64,000 nt of DNA, from contig WIXG01000012.1 of NCBI GenBank assembly GCA_009869945.1, forward strand, positions 434,001 through 498,000, written 5' to 3'. Both the position numbers and the translations under genes were made by a program. The stretch is from Mesaphorura yosii. Lineage: Eukaryota; Arthropoda; Collembola; Poduromorpha; Tullbergiidae. This document shows, one piece after another, positions 1 through 15,600 of this stretch. A model generated the notes under the pieces. That model was given only the letters and a program-made list of their open reading frames with translations. It had not been told where the DNA came from and searched no databases. Position 1 is the stretch's first letter, and each line of letters starts with the position of its first letter.

Positions 1-2079
1 GGCTTAATTTACGTCTGCTTTCGCTCATGTCTGAAGATCGGAATAATTCGTCCTTTGTAGACACAATCCGAGGAGAAATGTGGTTGAGACTGGCCAATTG
101 TCAAAATGATGCCGAGACCATGGAAAACTACAGGCGGCTATTATGTAAAGAGTGCCCGAATGATGACGTCATTCGAAGAGACATTACCAGAACTTTCTCT
201 GCAAATGACTACTTCCGGGAGTCTGGTGGCACTGGACAAGAGTTGCTCTACAAACTGTCGAAAGCATATGCAGTTTATGACAACGAAGTCGGTTATTGTC
301 AGGGCCTTACTTTTCTCGGCGCGGCTCTACTGCTACAGGTTTGTCTTGTTTCGGCTGAGTTGACGACCCGGGTTCTTGAATTCTTGTGCTGATGAGGATA
401 AATTGTCTTACACAGATGCCTGAAGAGCAGAGTTTTTGCTTGCTCATTAAGATGATGTTTGAGTACGAGTTTAGAAACTTGTACAGGGATGGATTCGAGA
501 ACCTGCGATTAAAGCTGTACCAACTTGACCGTCTAATCGAGGTTAGCGTTAGTGTAAGACACCGGAGACTTGAGACATTTGCCGTCATGACTCCTGATGT
601 TTTACTAATTTCAGGACCAACTTCCTGAGATCCATACTCACTTCCTCGAACTGGGCATCGAGTCTCACATGTATGCGAGCCAATGGTTTCTCACTTTATG
701 TAAGTGCGAACTGCCAAGCTATTCTGAATCTTGAGTCAGAAGATTTCTTACGAAAGCGTCTGATTTTTGCAGACACTGCGAAGTTCCCACTGATATTCGT
801 GTTTCGGGTGCTCGATCTGTTTCTTCTCGAAGGAATCAAAGTTCTGTTTCAAATCGCATTGGCCCTCTTATCCGTAAGTGTTTCTAGTGCTTTCATGTCT
901 TGGACTTCTTTAAAATTGTCTCCTTTTCTTCAGGTCGCACGAAAGGATTTGCTCATGCTGGATTTTGAGGGCGTACTGAAATACTTCCGTATCACGCTTC
1001 CAAAGAAGTACAGAAAACCAGAAGCTACAAACATTCTCATGAAGGAAGCCGTTCGAATGAAAGTTAAAAAGCTCCGGAGATTTGAGACTGAGTACATAAG
1101 CATCAAAGAACAAGAGAAGAATCAAATGGATCCATTAGAACGTCTTCAGCTTGATAACAAAAGACTTATCGAAGATATGATCAGAAATGAGCATATCATC
1201 ACCGAACTAGTTTTAACCAAAGCCAAATACGAGGAGGATATACAAACGTTGGAAGAGGATTTGAGCAGAACGAAAATGTCCCTGAAGGAGGTCGAAGATT
1301 TTAATGAAAAACTGAAAGATGAAACCAATTCGGTAATTGAGTGAAAATTTGTTAATGTTGAAGGATTTTAATACTTTAATTTTGGTGTATCAGGTGAAGG
1401 AACTCTTCCAGCGAGAAGTCAAGGCGTATGATTCAGAAGGCGAGAAGAAGTCGGGAATAATTGCAGAGTACAAACAGGTAAAATTGCTATTCATTCATTT
1501 CAATCAAATTTCCTCCAGCCTGGACATTTCCTGTTCCTGCTGCAGATCTGCTCCAAGTTGAGCGCCCAGTTAGAAGAAGAGCTAAAGGTGTCAAGAGAAA
1601 GAATGGGTTTCTTCCAGTCAAACTTATGTGAAACGTGTTCCACATTCGTTTCAACAGCGTTAGCCATCGCTGCCAACAAAGCTTCAGGGCCTAACGACAA
1701 TCAGCAGCGAAATATCAGCCCAACCCACAGCAACAATTCACAGTCTCCAATCTCCTATGAAGAATCTGTTCAGCCACTCGAGAATGAACTGGCTAAAACC
1801 AAGATTGCGCTGGCCGAAGCAGAATGTCGAAATGATGACTTGAACCACCAACTGGCGCTTGTGACGGCGGAGCTTGAAAGCTACAAAAATAGCGGACCGG
1901 CAAGAATCTGGCGTAATCTACCGTTTAACAGAGACAGCGGAAGAAAGAGTACGATTTCTGTTGATGAGTCCGCAATCATGCCTTCCCTCGGTGGTTCCAA
2001 CTTGAATGGCCCACCGAGCACAAACTCACATGCTAGCCTAACGTCAAGTACCAGCCTGCAAGGAATCGCTCGCAAATGA
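1..2079 (+). CDS. RabGAP1: RabGAP1-like Rab GTPase-activating protein, 3' part (5' end outside window)
   Basis: TBC-domain GAP that stimulates GTP hydrolysis by Rab GTPases in endosome/Golgi traffic. Exons, read from splice sites and phase: ~1-338, 416-541, 615-699, 773-873, 934-1332, 1394-1477, 1546-2079. The left exon limit is unclear; an acceptor at 35-36 is possible. The TBC core carries both catalytic fingers: arginine in IRRDITRTF and glutamine in GYCQG, followed by MYASQWFLTL and DFEGVLKYFR. After it comes a long coiled coil (DPLERLQLDNKRLIEDMI) and the IIAEYKQICSKLSAQLEEEL block with a second helix (ELAKTKIALAEAECRNDDLN), both typical of RabGAP1/RabGAP1L rather than EVI5. The N-terminal PTB and kinesin-like domains of the family would lie left of the window. 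The protein ends in a Ser-rich tail and a TGA at 2077-2079. Family call is strong; the choice between RabGAP1 and RabGAP1L has no meaning in an invertebrate single-copy gene. Confidence 0.93.
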
Positions 2080-2738
2080 TCACGTGGACCGACGCTGACG
2101 AAAATTTTCCAAACACTCCCTCTATTTTCTACGGACTATTCAAATTGCCATTTTTCGTACTAATTTTTATTCATTCGACTAATCGCTAAATTAAGATTTT
2201 TATTTTAATTGCAACTGAAGTGGCCACTTGTCGCATGCCATGCCGTTTGATAGCCAGTGCCATTACCGCATTGTAACAGGTCCCATTTACCATTTGCAAA
2301 ACTCCTCGTGTGAAGCCGGTTAACGTGCTGTGCAGCCCAAACTTCCAATTATAGCAATTTTTAAATTCTTTGTCGCCCGTCGGCACACTTTGAACATTCC
2401 AATAACAAGCAAACTTAAATTAGTCAAGTCAAGTGTAGAGCAACTTTTGATATGATTCACGTATTCCATCCAAAGAAACTATTCGTGTGCAACTCCACTA
2501 TCTATGCTACGCTTAATAATACTTGTTATGAGTTACCTAATTATAGCAGTAGGCCTAGATTAGAAATGCTACAAGCACGGTGCTGTATTTAAAGAGAGTA
2601 ATTAACAGGGAGAGAAATGAAAGCGAAATGAAGCCCGCACCACGCCATCTGATTTCCAGTTTCCAGTTAACTTGTCTTTCCTATTCTATCGAGTACCGAG
2701 TATGTTTTGTTTTACTGTTGTAATTGGGAATTAGTAAT

Positions 2739-2744
2739 AATAAA
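2739..2744 (+). terminator. Candidate poly(A) signal of RabGAP1
   Basis: AATAAA lies 660 nt after the RabGAP1 stop, in AT-rich DNA. It is the clearest canonical hexamer downstream of that stop. Confidence 0.45.
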
Positions 2745-4929
2745 TCAGTAGCTCATCAAAAACTTAGAATACGTGACATAAATTATTAAAAACATCGAGC
2801 CACGCGGGTGCTTTGGGATTTTGGGAATTCCGGTCGTGATTCACAAACCACAAACAAAATATCCCGCATACCTAAAGGTTTCTGTTTGTTTTTGCGGACG
2901 GTCATGCTCAATTAATAGCCGAGCGTTATTGCACTGACATTAGCCTCACTCACCATTTCTCAAACGCAATTGGATCACAATTAGTTGTGATGTACGTCAT
3001 CAAGTTCTTGGTAATGTGTACGATAATTCTGTTGGTGAAATTATCAAAAATATGCGAGCAGGCAAATGAAGCAAATAGAATATGCCTGTGTTACATGATT
3101 AAAGTCAAGTGCAGTCCGAGTTAGAGTCGAAGTCAGATGAGAAATCGTGCGTTAGCATAATTTTTCCATTCTCATTCAATCTTAACCATTATGACGTCCG
3201 CGTCCACAAGAACAAGATGCCTGCGTTAATTGCGTGCATGCATTTCAAATTAATCGTGTGTATTCATCTGTTTATTGTTTACGCTATCGGACATGATACA
3301 TGGCCAAAGAACTGGCTTGTAAACAAAATGCGTTCTCATTCTCTCGTAATCCGTGACAATCAGGATCCAGTCAAACCAAGTCAAGATTTTTGTGTATTTT
3401 TTCAAATTAAGCATTGCATTGAAAAAAAGTGATAAGAGACCTCGTAGACTCGTAGCGCGTGCGGAAGCGGAACCAATCGTACGTCGTCCTCAATCATGTT
3501 TTGCATTTGTCTCCAAAACAGATTTTTAATGTCAGCTGTCACTTCTCGTTGCATTAAATTACACTAACATGTGTATAATTGACAACGGTCAATAGAAAAG
3601 AAACCAGAAATAGAACCTTCAATAATTGCGGGTTTGAAATGTAAATGTAAATGTGGCATTTATTGTCCAAATGCCAAAACCGTCTGTCGTTTCGCAGCGC
3701 AGCGATACGTCATTGTCATTCCCATTGCCATTTTTAAAGTTCTGCGTTCCGAATGCGGTTAACGTGCTTAATGCTAACTGCTAGCAAGGTGAAGGTGACG
3801 ACGACGACCCGACGCGTGAACAAGTTTAAATCCAATTTAAGAGACAAGCTGCACTGTAAATGTAAATGGAACCTCATCCAAACATGAACAAATTCCGAGC
3901 TGAGCTTCGTCCTGTTTTCTTTGCTAACATGCTTAATTGCGGTTACGTCAAAACCGCCTAATCTTCACGTAGCTAATTAATTCCATTGGCGTTGTCTTTC
4001 TGTCTTTCACCGTCGCTGCTTTCGCGTTTTGCTGCTGCCACACCAGTCATTAAGCTCATCGTTGATTCTGCCAACTGAAAGCTGAATTTGAATCCAAATT
4101 ACATAACAAAGCAGTACGTCAGGACCCAAGCGTCGCGTCGCGCCAAGTAGAGGATAAATTCTCTACGAAAAGCACGAAATTCTCGTGTCATACAAACGTG
4201 ATTAGCGCAAAAGCAAAAGCATCAGAAAATAATCTTTGAGAGTCCCGAATCACGAGTTCGACGCAGATCTTTCAAGAAATTCAGAATCCATTCAAACCGT
4301 TCCGAATTCTGGCAAGTGGCCGTAGTCTTTTTGTACACGGTCAAAATCGGTACTCGGTACTTAATGTTTTGGGACAAAAATAGCGTCAGCGTTTTGTGTC
4401 GTGGGACGCGCTGTTGTTGCTGCTGCTCTTGCGTTTGATTTGTCCTTCTGCCTGCTTGCCACCTCTGCAAGGTTTTATTGGGTTAAAGTGTTTTACGTTG
4501 TGGTCTTTCGGGGTTGAGCAAACTGCGACTGGAAATTGCGTTATGAGTTCCATTTTTAGACTGTCACAAGCGAAGAAGGGTTCGGTTGATTCGCTCTGCG
4601 GCTCATCCAAGCAATAATCATTGATCGGTGACAGTTGCAATCAACTTCCACTTCCACGTGCTGTGGGTGCCCAGAATTCGTGCGCGTGTGGTGAAGTTTC
4701 ATAACCACCATCAAGAATTAGCATTGATCGACTGGACAGTGCACGCAGACCGCCCAGGAGTTCAAAAATACAGACTGCAATTTGATAATTGATGTCTCAA
4801 TTCATATGTTCATAATTCACCAGCTCACTGTTGAAAGCTGCAGCTGCCCAAGCTGAGATAGAAGCCAAGCTCAAGGCTCGAACTCAACCAAAGCCAAAGC
4901 CAAAATCAACCAGCCAGGGAGCCCAACCA

Positions 4930-4953
4930 CCAGCCAGCCAGCCAGCCAGCCCA
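4930..4953. repeat. CAGC tetranucleotide microsatellite
   Basis: About five tandem CAGC units between Pro/Gln-like low-complexity sequence, in presumed upstream DNA of PRL-1. Confidence 0.7.
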
Positions 4954-5991
4954 GTTAGCAAGCAAGAACCAAGAACCTCGTAACTCTCAACTAACCAGAC
5001 CAGACTAGAAAGAGCTTCAGTTCAGAGTCAACTCGCGAGTTCACATTCACGCATTACATCTTGTCCCTGTCTGCTAACAAAAGTTCAATTTCATTCATCT
5101 TGTACATGTCTTTCGTGCCAGTTCAGTCAATTCAGCAGGAATCAATTTCTTTTTAACAATACTTTTTAACGAATCTTTTCCTAACGTTAATACTCGAATT
5201 TATACGTGTACGCATTTTAATGAGTCGTCGTAACTCGTTCGCAATTTGTTACCACACAATTTCCTCGTTCTACACAATAATCGAAAGATAAGGATTCTTT
5301 TATTGTGCAATTGCTCGAGTGCTGCTGCGCGCCGTGGTGAGCCTGTTCATCACACCTGCAACAATTACCAGAGTTTTTCAACCACCATAACCAAACTCCA
5401 CTTCTGGATCCGTCAGCCATCTTCGAGACAACTACGCCTCCAAGTTTAATGGCTGCAGTCTACTACAATTTCTGTGAAGCACAACACACCCTCTTCTGCT
5501 GCAGCGTCAAATAAGATTTTTACGTTTTAGTTCAATCTAATTAAATTAGCTTAAATTGCCAATTGTCATTATACCGTGTAGGAGGTCACGAGTTGAGGAA
5601 TCAGGTCAATTTTATGGGCTAAGGCGGAGAGCAGCAGTTGTAGGTCAGGAATAAGATCATAATCAGTCAGGTGTCCTTCACCATATCACTCGAACAGGGC
5701 ACACACTCTTGATCTGTATTCTTAAGCATCATTTTTTCATTGCGACAAAGTCCTTTCGATCGTATTACTTGCCGATAATTCTCAATTCAGTATTTAAGTT
5801 ACCTTCTCTTTCATTGTAACCGAAAAGTCATTGTCTTTGGTATTTTAGGCAACAACCCCTTTTGTCTAGCCTTGTACTTTTAGTAATTTATTGTCTATTT
5901 ATCACACTTCGTACCCTCAAGTCTGCTTCGGACTGAAGAAGTTGCATTTTTACATTTTCATCTCAAGATCGTTTTACACTTCGTGAAAATT

Positions 5992-7455
5992 ATGTCCATC
6001 ACGATGGTAAGTTTCCGCCAAGAGCCTTATTGAGTAATCCTTAGCTTGAGCCTGAACCCTTCTTTCTTTTCATGCGATGCAAAATGTAATCGGAGAACCA
6101 TTGACATGTTTTTCTGTAGTGCTAAAAACGCAAACCCAAAACGGTATTTGAGGAATTCATAAAAGGAAAACAGAACGAACAAATCGAGTACAGGAGTAAA
6201 TTTCGTGATGATGGATTACTCGACAGCAATTGATAGAAGAGGTCCGGCGGCAGCGCCCCAGAAAATTGTGCACTTCCTGAAGGTCAGAGTCAGAAATCAG
6301 AATACAGTCCACCGTCGTCTTGATGTGCATTGAAATGATGATCGCTTAGCTTTTGTACTGTACATAAAATTGAGCAATTGAGTGACCGCAATTCTAGTCT
6401 TTTCGCTCTGAGCTCAGGCATGCAAATCTACTCTGCGATTGCGACCTTCAGCTCTAACTGGCTAACTCTAGCATTAAACCTTGTCCGTCCGCCGCTACCG
6501 TTTCCAGTTCCAACAAATTACAATGCCTTTCCGTTCTCCATGCCCAATAATCGATAAGTGTAACAACAACTACAAAAGTCAACTCTCCGACAAGCGAATC
6601 CCTTCCGCATTTCTTTCCTCTCGCTCCCTTCCGCTTTCAATGTGCCTGGCTTTCAGCCCCGATAATCGCAAACTCAATTAACATGGTCGGTTGCTGATGA
6701 TTTCGCAGGTACGAGGCACATGTACTGAAATCGCCTTCAAGGGCTTACGATTTTTAATCACTGAACGTCCTTCCGACATTGGAATGAGCAACTACATTGA
6801 AGAATTAAAGAAGTACGATGTGGGCCACGTGGTTCGAGTATGTGAGCCAACTTACTCCACCGCAAAATTGGAGAGCGTTGGAATCACGGTTGTTGACTTG
6901 CATTTTGCTGATGGAACTCCACCACCGCCTGAGGTACGCTAAAATTCGAGCAGTTATTTACGTACCAGAGGTTGTTGACGCTGGGGTGCTAAACTTGTTA
7001 AAGCTCAACTGGCATAACAGTTTATTAGTTCGCCGGGTTTAAACCCGGATTTTACGACCCATTCTTAATTCTCCCGTGCCGTTTGTCTCTCAGGTTATTG
7101 AACAGTGGTTTGACCTCGTGCGTGCAGCCTTTGCGCAAAAACCAGACACGTGCATCGCCGTTCACTGCGTGGCTGGGCTGGGACGAGCGCCTGTTCTCGT
7201 GGCGCTCTCACTCATTGAACTGGGCATGAAGTACGAGGATGCTGTCGAACTTATTCGAGCGTAAGTGCAAATTCTGCAGATTTTTATATTTTACAGTAAA
7301 TGTGTGCTCGCAATTGACAATGAGCCTTCTTTCCATGCAGTAAGAGACGTGGGGCAATCAACGCAAAGCAGCTCACTTTTCTCGAACACTACAAACCAAA
7401 GCAACGATTGAAGGTCAAAGGTAGCAGCAACGGCCAGTCATGCATCATTGCTTAA
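5992..7455 (+). CDS. PRL-1: PRL-1 / PTP4A prenylated protein tyrosine phosphatase
   Basis: Dual-specificity-type phosphatase of the PRL (PTP4A) family, membrane-anchored by C-terminal prenylation and known to bind CNNM magnesium transporters. Exons 5992-6006, 6709-6933, 7094-7260 and 7341-7455 give 173 aa, the usual family length. The first coding exon is only five codons (MSITM), matching the start of the fly protein as I recall it, and splices in phase 0 over a 702-bp intron. The active site [11 protein letters not shown] fits HCX5R with the family's unusual Ala after Arg. The WPFDDG loop aspartate region reads [23 protein letters not shown] and [11 protein letters not shown] are typical. 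The protein ends in CIIA, a CAAX box, just before TAA. PRL cysteine pairs (the active-site Cys and the upstream VRVCEP Cys) are both present, so redox regulation is possible. Confidence 0.95.
6007..6708 (+). other. PRL-1 intron 1, long, with a candidate alternative first exon
   Basis: Donor GTAAGT directly after MSITM and acceptor TTTCGCAG. At 6208-6282 there is an open stretch starting ATGATG and ending in AAG before GTCAGA, in phase 0 with exon 2. It could be an alternative first coding exon of 25 codons, but no transcript evidence is available and the donor is weak. Confidence 0.4.
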
Positions 7456-8041
7456 GTCAACACTACAAGACTCAGAATCTGCTGCAGGTCAACGTGTTCG
7501 TGATCGCGGTCCGCGCGTTCTAAGAATTTTAGAAAGTTTTTAAGATATGTATAATTAAGAGAGGAGAGGCTCGCGGCTCGGTCGGGACGTGCATGGACGA
7601 AGACGAATTTAAGTGTAATGTAAATGGAGATATGAAACCTTCAGAATCCTATCCCCAAATCTTTGGTGTCTCTTTTCTGTTCACTGTCGCTGTGTTCTCT
7701 ACGTTTTGTTTGTACTGCTGACACTGATTGATAGTGAAGCTGGACGACTGGAGAGAAGTACAGCGCCAGCGCAGGGAAAGAACACCAATGCCACTATGAT
7801 CTTTGAGTCTGAATTTTGTCAAAATACAAAATTTAATCTTAATCTTACTAAGAATAAGCTAGGACTTTGCAAACACGTACAATAATTGCGTACGTAATTG
7901 TTATTCTACGTCTACGTCTACGTTTATCATCAACGTCATCATCACAACTCCAGGAACAAACATGTGCATGTACCGAGCTGTATTAAAGTACCATAACCCG
8001 TACCGTGTCGATTATAAGGACAGAAAACCTGAGAAAATGGT

Positions 8042-8047
8042 AATAAA
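8042..8047 (+). terminator. Candidate poly(A) signal of PRL-1
   Basis: AATAAA about 590 nt downstream of the PRL-1 stop codon. Confidence 0.4.
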
Positions 8048-10058
8048 AAGTTAAAAATCATTGACCCTCCTGCAGCAATCATCTATGTCGACTCGTTCAC
8101 TTCCTGAGTCTTAAATCCTTCGCTGAGCTGAGGCGATCTGCGAGCCTGCAGCTTGGAATTCTAAGCCAACTCTGCTTCCTCGATTTGTATGACTGAACTC
8201 TTGGCAAACTTGACCGGACAAAGAAACGCCGACGCCGGCACGTCGAATGAGGAAATGCCAGGTCAGTGGACAAAGACACGACCCAGAAAAAGTTCATGCG
8301 GTTCATTTACTCGGAATTACTGACAAATGGTTTAAACCCAACCCGACTGGCAAGAGACATCGGACGACGAGGACGGGATTAGGGATGAAAAGATGAAATG
8401 AGATATGTGTACATGAATCGTGAAATCGCGAATCCTGGAATAGAGGAATCATCAGCCTCATTTTTCACCTGTATGCTTTTTCGCCGTGCTGTGTTGTGCC
8501 TTGGTGCGTCACTCCGTCATTTGATCTGCTTTACGTCATCCTCATTCTCTTGTATGAAATCCGGATAATACTAAAATTTGCCAGTTGCCACTGCCACAGT
8601 GTAACATTGCAAAATCGCAAATGAATTATGTATATGTCATATTTTAGGATTCGGGACATTGTTCTTTCATTTTCCCATCAAAATCAGATATCAAAATCTG
8701 GTTCTGTCTTTTCACTGCTGCCGTGCTGCCGGCTGTCTGCCTGTCAATTACTGCGCGGACGTGGGAACCGGACGGCAAGACTCCGGAGACGCGAGAAAAG
8801 TGTGAAATGCTGAAGTTTGCTTGATTAAATGATAGAGTAATGACTTTACTAATGGATAAATCTACGTCTACGTGAAGCAAGCGGATGGATGCGCGATGCG
8901 GACGTGGAATGCTAAATTCTGACGAAACGAGACGACTCAATAAGTTTCAGTTGTGCAATTTCTTTATTTCCTGAATCAGCAGTTCGTTCTTCTAACTAGT
9001 GCATTGGCATTTCGCGACGACGGCCGTGAAACGAGGAAATGCAACCGGCTCAGCTATTTCATTAAGCCCAAGCCTGTCAAGGCTCAAATCACAAGCAGTT
9101 CTAATGAGTTGAAAAATTAGTAGCATCGGAAAATGAAGGAATTTGATTTCTTTTGAATGTGGGACAATTTCGACTTGCTCCAATGCAATCGCAATACTTA
9201 AGTCAGCATTACAGGACTTTTGCAATATGAGAAGTACTGATTTGGCATGAAAACACAGCTTTGAAAATTCTGGCCCCTTCCATAGCCAGCGAGCAGCTAC
9301 AGCGACACGGCAGTGAGCCATCAAAACACTCATTCATTTCATTTGGCATTCAGTAGCCAAGCCATTGATCGACCATCGATCGGATGATTGGAATTATGAT
9401 AATTGCCCTTGCTTTTGGTTGCAAATGGCCAAACGTGCCGTTCGTTCCAGTTCCGTTTCCGTGCTACACGTGTGCTTTCTGCTTTCATACTCGACCGCGA
9501 CTGTGGCTACCCGGCTCATGGCTACTAAAATGCAAAACAGCAAAATAGAAAATAGCAAAAATAGCAAAACAGCCAGTACGAGGCTTTGGCCGCTGTCGGC
9601 TGAGATCCTGTAGGCAGTTACCCGTGGATTCGAAGGTTGTTCTCGGCTCTCGGATTTTGTAGCTTGCACAGACCTCCGTTAATTACAATTTACAAGCAAA
9701 CAAACATTAAAGCATTTTGCTATTAAAAGCATTGCCAACCAAGTCAAGGTGGCACGCGCACAAGTGTCGAGAACCAGAATCAAGAACGAGAACAGTAGTA
9801 ATTAGAGCACGGCCATTCTTGGAATTCACAGTTTCTTCTTGGAACTTTAATTGGGTCAGCTCAAAGCGGCCGATTTAGAAAGCCACGGCAATTAAATCAT
9901 GAGACTCCTCGAATCTGCTCTGCTACGAATTCTAAAAACATGACCGTAAATGGGTAAAATGAGGGCAGCAATGGCTGATAGCAATAAATTGCAGCAACAC
10001 GTGGCCTCCGAGGCCGTATTTTTTTTACAACAATTCTCCAATCATAACTACATCAATC

Positions 10059-10064
10059 TTTATT
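10059..10064 (-). terminator. Candidate poly(A) signal of 14-3-3 zeta
   Basis: Minus-strand AATAAA (TTTATT on plus) about 400 nt beyond the 14-3-3 stop. Confidence 0.4.
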
Positions 10065-10467
10065 TCGAATTACGCTCAAAACAAGATCTCAAATGATATT
10101 TCATTTTACAACAAACAAACGAAAACAGAATTTTTTGACCAAATTTTTCCACAAACGTTTACTCTTTGTGTACGTGCCTCCTTCTTCTTGTTGGTAAGTA
10201 ATAACTGGTGTGTATGTAACGTGTAGTAATAATGTAGTAGTAGAGTAGTAGTATTGTAATGTTATTTTATATGGTATAGTATAATTAATTCATAAAGTTA
10301 GTTTAGTTGGTTGTAGACACTAAAATGTATAATATAATATTGAAGACAAAGAAAAAAGGAAAAAAGCAAGAACACAAATTCTCAACTTTTTACTTTTTTC
10401 TTAATTTGAATCCTTCAAACTGTAGTGTTGTTTCTTTTGGTTCCTCGAGTTGAATTCACACTCATGC

Positions 10468-12696
<2,229 letters not shown>

Positions 12697-15600
12697 TTCG
12701 ATCGTTTGTGGATTTTGTTTTCACACGGACGTTTGTGAAAAGACCTATTGGACAAAATACAGGAACTAGGCCTTAACTTAATGAGTTACTGATCGACTAA
12801 TTAATGTGCCCACTTGAAGTTCACTTCCGAGACCCATTAAACAAGATCAAGAAGGCGACAAGTTGACTTGCTTAGTTTTTGCAATCGTAGTCATCAACGG
12901 CCGACCTCATCGAGTAAGAAGAGCGGTCGAAGGAGAATGCAATCAGTTTATTTAGAAACCTATTGAATTCGTAGTGGCTAATTAATTACTCAAGCCTAGC
13001 AACAGCGGGCTCCTTGATCATCAAAAGTTATGACTAATTTTAATTTGGGCCTGGCCAAGCCAGCTACTAAAATCAGTGATGCATGAATTTCGTAATCAAC
13101 TGAGTGCGGCACCACAAAGTGGTCAACCTAACCGGCTGCCGGCATCTGGACCCTACCCACCACTTGGCACATGACCACAGGAAGCACTCTCAGCCCACCT
13201 CCCCCTTTTTCTTATGCAAACTGGCGTGACTTACCGTCTAGCTATCTACCACCGCCAATTCCTAGTAATTAACACTCGAATACCCCTTGATTACTCATAA
13301 AAAATACCAAACCTGACTAATAAACAAGTCCACAAAATTTGATCACCGAAATATTTGTGCTGGGTGTGGCTTGGTTCTCGGTACACTTCTTTCCGTCATA
13401 AATGCTACTGGAATCGCATCCGATTCGGTGCACGCATGCGAGCCAATAAAGAATACGCTGCCTACTCCTAATTAGACCGGAAGCGGACACCGGAATTAGT
13501 GATCTTGATCATTTCCAATTCATGATTCATCAATTAAATTTCGTCAGCCTCGAACCTACTGCTTGTCAAGTCAAAGCACTGCTACTACGTTGTACGCTAC
13601 GCAGGCAGTGCCTGTGCCTGAGAGCGGGTGTATAAAGCCGCTATGTAACTCCGTATACGCTATACGCTCAAAATGGCGTCTTTCGAATCTTCTCCGGTTT
13701 CCACGGCGGGCACCCACCATGGGTTCGGGCTCACTTCCGCCTATACACGCCCCGTGCCCCCAAATTCTTGAATTTTAGTTGGAAAATGGTCTAGTTGGAC
13801 TTACGTTTGAGTTGGTAATTGCAGTTAAATTAATGCAGACACGGATTATTTGCGCGAGATAGTTGTTCGTCACACGTACACACTGAACAAGCAAGCGCAG
13901 CAGCAGAGTACAGTGCACTACTGACGAGAAGGCAGGCAGAGCGAGCTCAGGCAGAAGGCAGGCGGTGGTGGAAGTGGTAGTCTGCTTCTGGGTACGGTTA
14001 CCATGCTATGCTAGGCTGCTAGCTGCTAGGGTGATGGGCCTCTATGTACGCGTACGTACAACGAACGTACATAGGTACAAGGCGAGTTGGAGTTGAGTAA
14101 AGCAAAAACACGATGAATGAACACTGTGCATGCATGCATGGCTTCGCCTTGCTTCTGGCTGCTCTGGCCCCGTGCTCCACGACTCTCTTGGTCTCCGGTT
14201 GCTATGCTGTAGTAAAAGGTGTAGTAAAACGGCTGAGGTTACTGCGCACTTACTCATCTCTGCACTCTTCAGCTTGCACTCTGGGCTCGGGTATTCTAAC
14301 ATTGATTTTTTGGTTCGTTCATGGGTTCTTCACACTTTTACACGGCAAGCCTGAAATTACTACGCGACAACATGGCAAGGCACGGCAGCCGGAGGACTCG
14401 TAAACAGCAAAACAAGGTAGTCGCTGCTGCGTTGAAAGCCGGCCATGGGTATGGGCATGACATGAACTCATGTCGCATGCAATAGGCTTAGGCTGGAGAC
14501 CACTGGAGAAGGTGAAGCCAAGCTAACGAGTTTTGTGTAGCATAGGCCATGGTTCATGCGGACAATGGACTTCTGGGTGGTCCTTCAAAAGTCGCTCTCA
14601 GGTGGAAAGTGGAAACCTCATAATGTACGCGCTCAAGAAACTTCTCCCATTTTAAGGGCCAATTGGCAAATCCATGCAGAATGTAGAGATCACAAAGATG
14701 AAAATCGATTCCAGCATCCAGCTTCATTCCATTCCATTTTTAACCTTCAAAGGGCGAGTTTTCAAACAAAAATTCCTTTTCCCATCGTACCGGTCGCGCG
14801 TCGTCCGTCCGTCACAGGAATCACAGGAAGATAAGAATACATTACATAATTGTGATGTAATCGCAGTGAGCAGGCAGTTCCATCACTTATCATGTCAGTC
14901 CAGTATTTTCTAGCCCATGCGTGCGTTAGTTTGATAATAAATTACCGTGCCGCATTCGCAAATCATCTACGCTTGGCAGTTTGCAGTTGTTGGCGGCTTG
15001 AGTCGTGAAGTCAGAAAAATGAAAAACAAACCAATGCGATCTCAGGTCGAGATCATCGAGAATCTTCTCTATCTTCGGCACCACCACCGCCACTAAAATT
15101 AAACCATTTACTTCACTCACAGTAGAGTAATGCATTTGCATTCGCATTCGCATTCCTCACGAATGAGATCATAATTCTTAAGCTGAATGAGCGTCTCGAG
15201 TTCGACTTGGAGTCGAGTTGAAGAGGCTGAAGAGGTGATGCAAGCGGAAGAGGATTCGGATTCCAATTCCATTGCTTTGTTTTTGTATTTGCTTTTGCCG
15301 TGGCTGGCAAAGATCCTCAGACGATAATAAAATTCTTGCATTTGCCGATAGCGAAAGAGAATAGCAGAATAGCTTCCTCTTGCCATTTGAGTACTATGAA
15401 ATTCTTGACTCTATGATGTGAGTACACGAATACCGGCACAAATCCGTCGTGCTGCCTGCCTGCTGCAAACCGTGAGCAAAGATCATGTCAACTTCATCTT
15501 TATCCGAAGGAGATGGAGAGTCCCGTCCCGGCATTTTCCATGCAATCGCATCCACAGCACAACAGCACAGAATAGCACTGCAAGACACAGCACGGCGATG

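Larger units (their letters stand above)
2080..5991. other. Intergenic: RabGAP1 3'UTR and PRL-1 upstream region
   Basis: No reading frame here shows family similarity or a consistent splice structure. The left part is probably RabGAP1 3'UTR, down to an AATAAA at 2739-2744. The right part, roughly from 5100, is presumed promoter and 5'UTR of PRL-1, including a short CAGC tandem repeat at 4930-4953. Short ORFs at 4222-4640 look random. Confidence 0.6.
7456..10467. other. Convergent intergenic region: PRL-1 and 14-3-3 3'UTRs
   Basis: No supported gene. It contains the PRL-1 3'UTR (AATAAA at 8042-8047), repeats of CTACGT near 7907-7932, and at the right the 14-3-3 3'UTR on the minus strand, with a GTA-rich run around 10225-10260. 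ORFs at 8992-9669 have no recognisable content. Confidence 0.6.
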
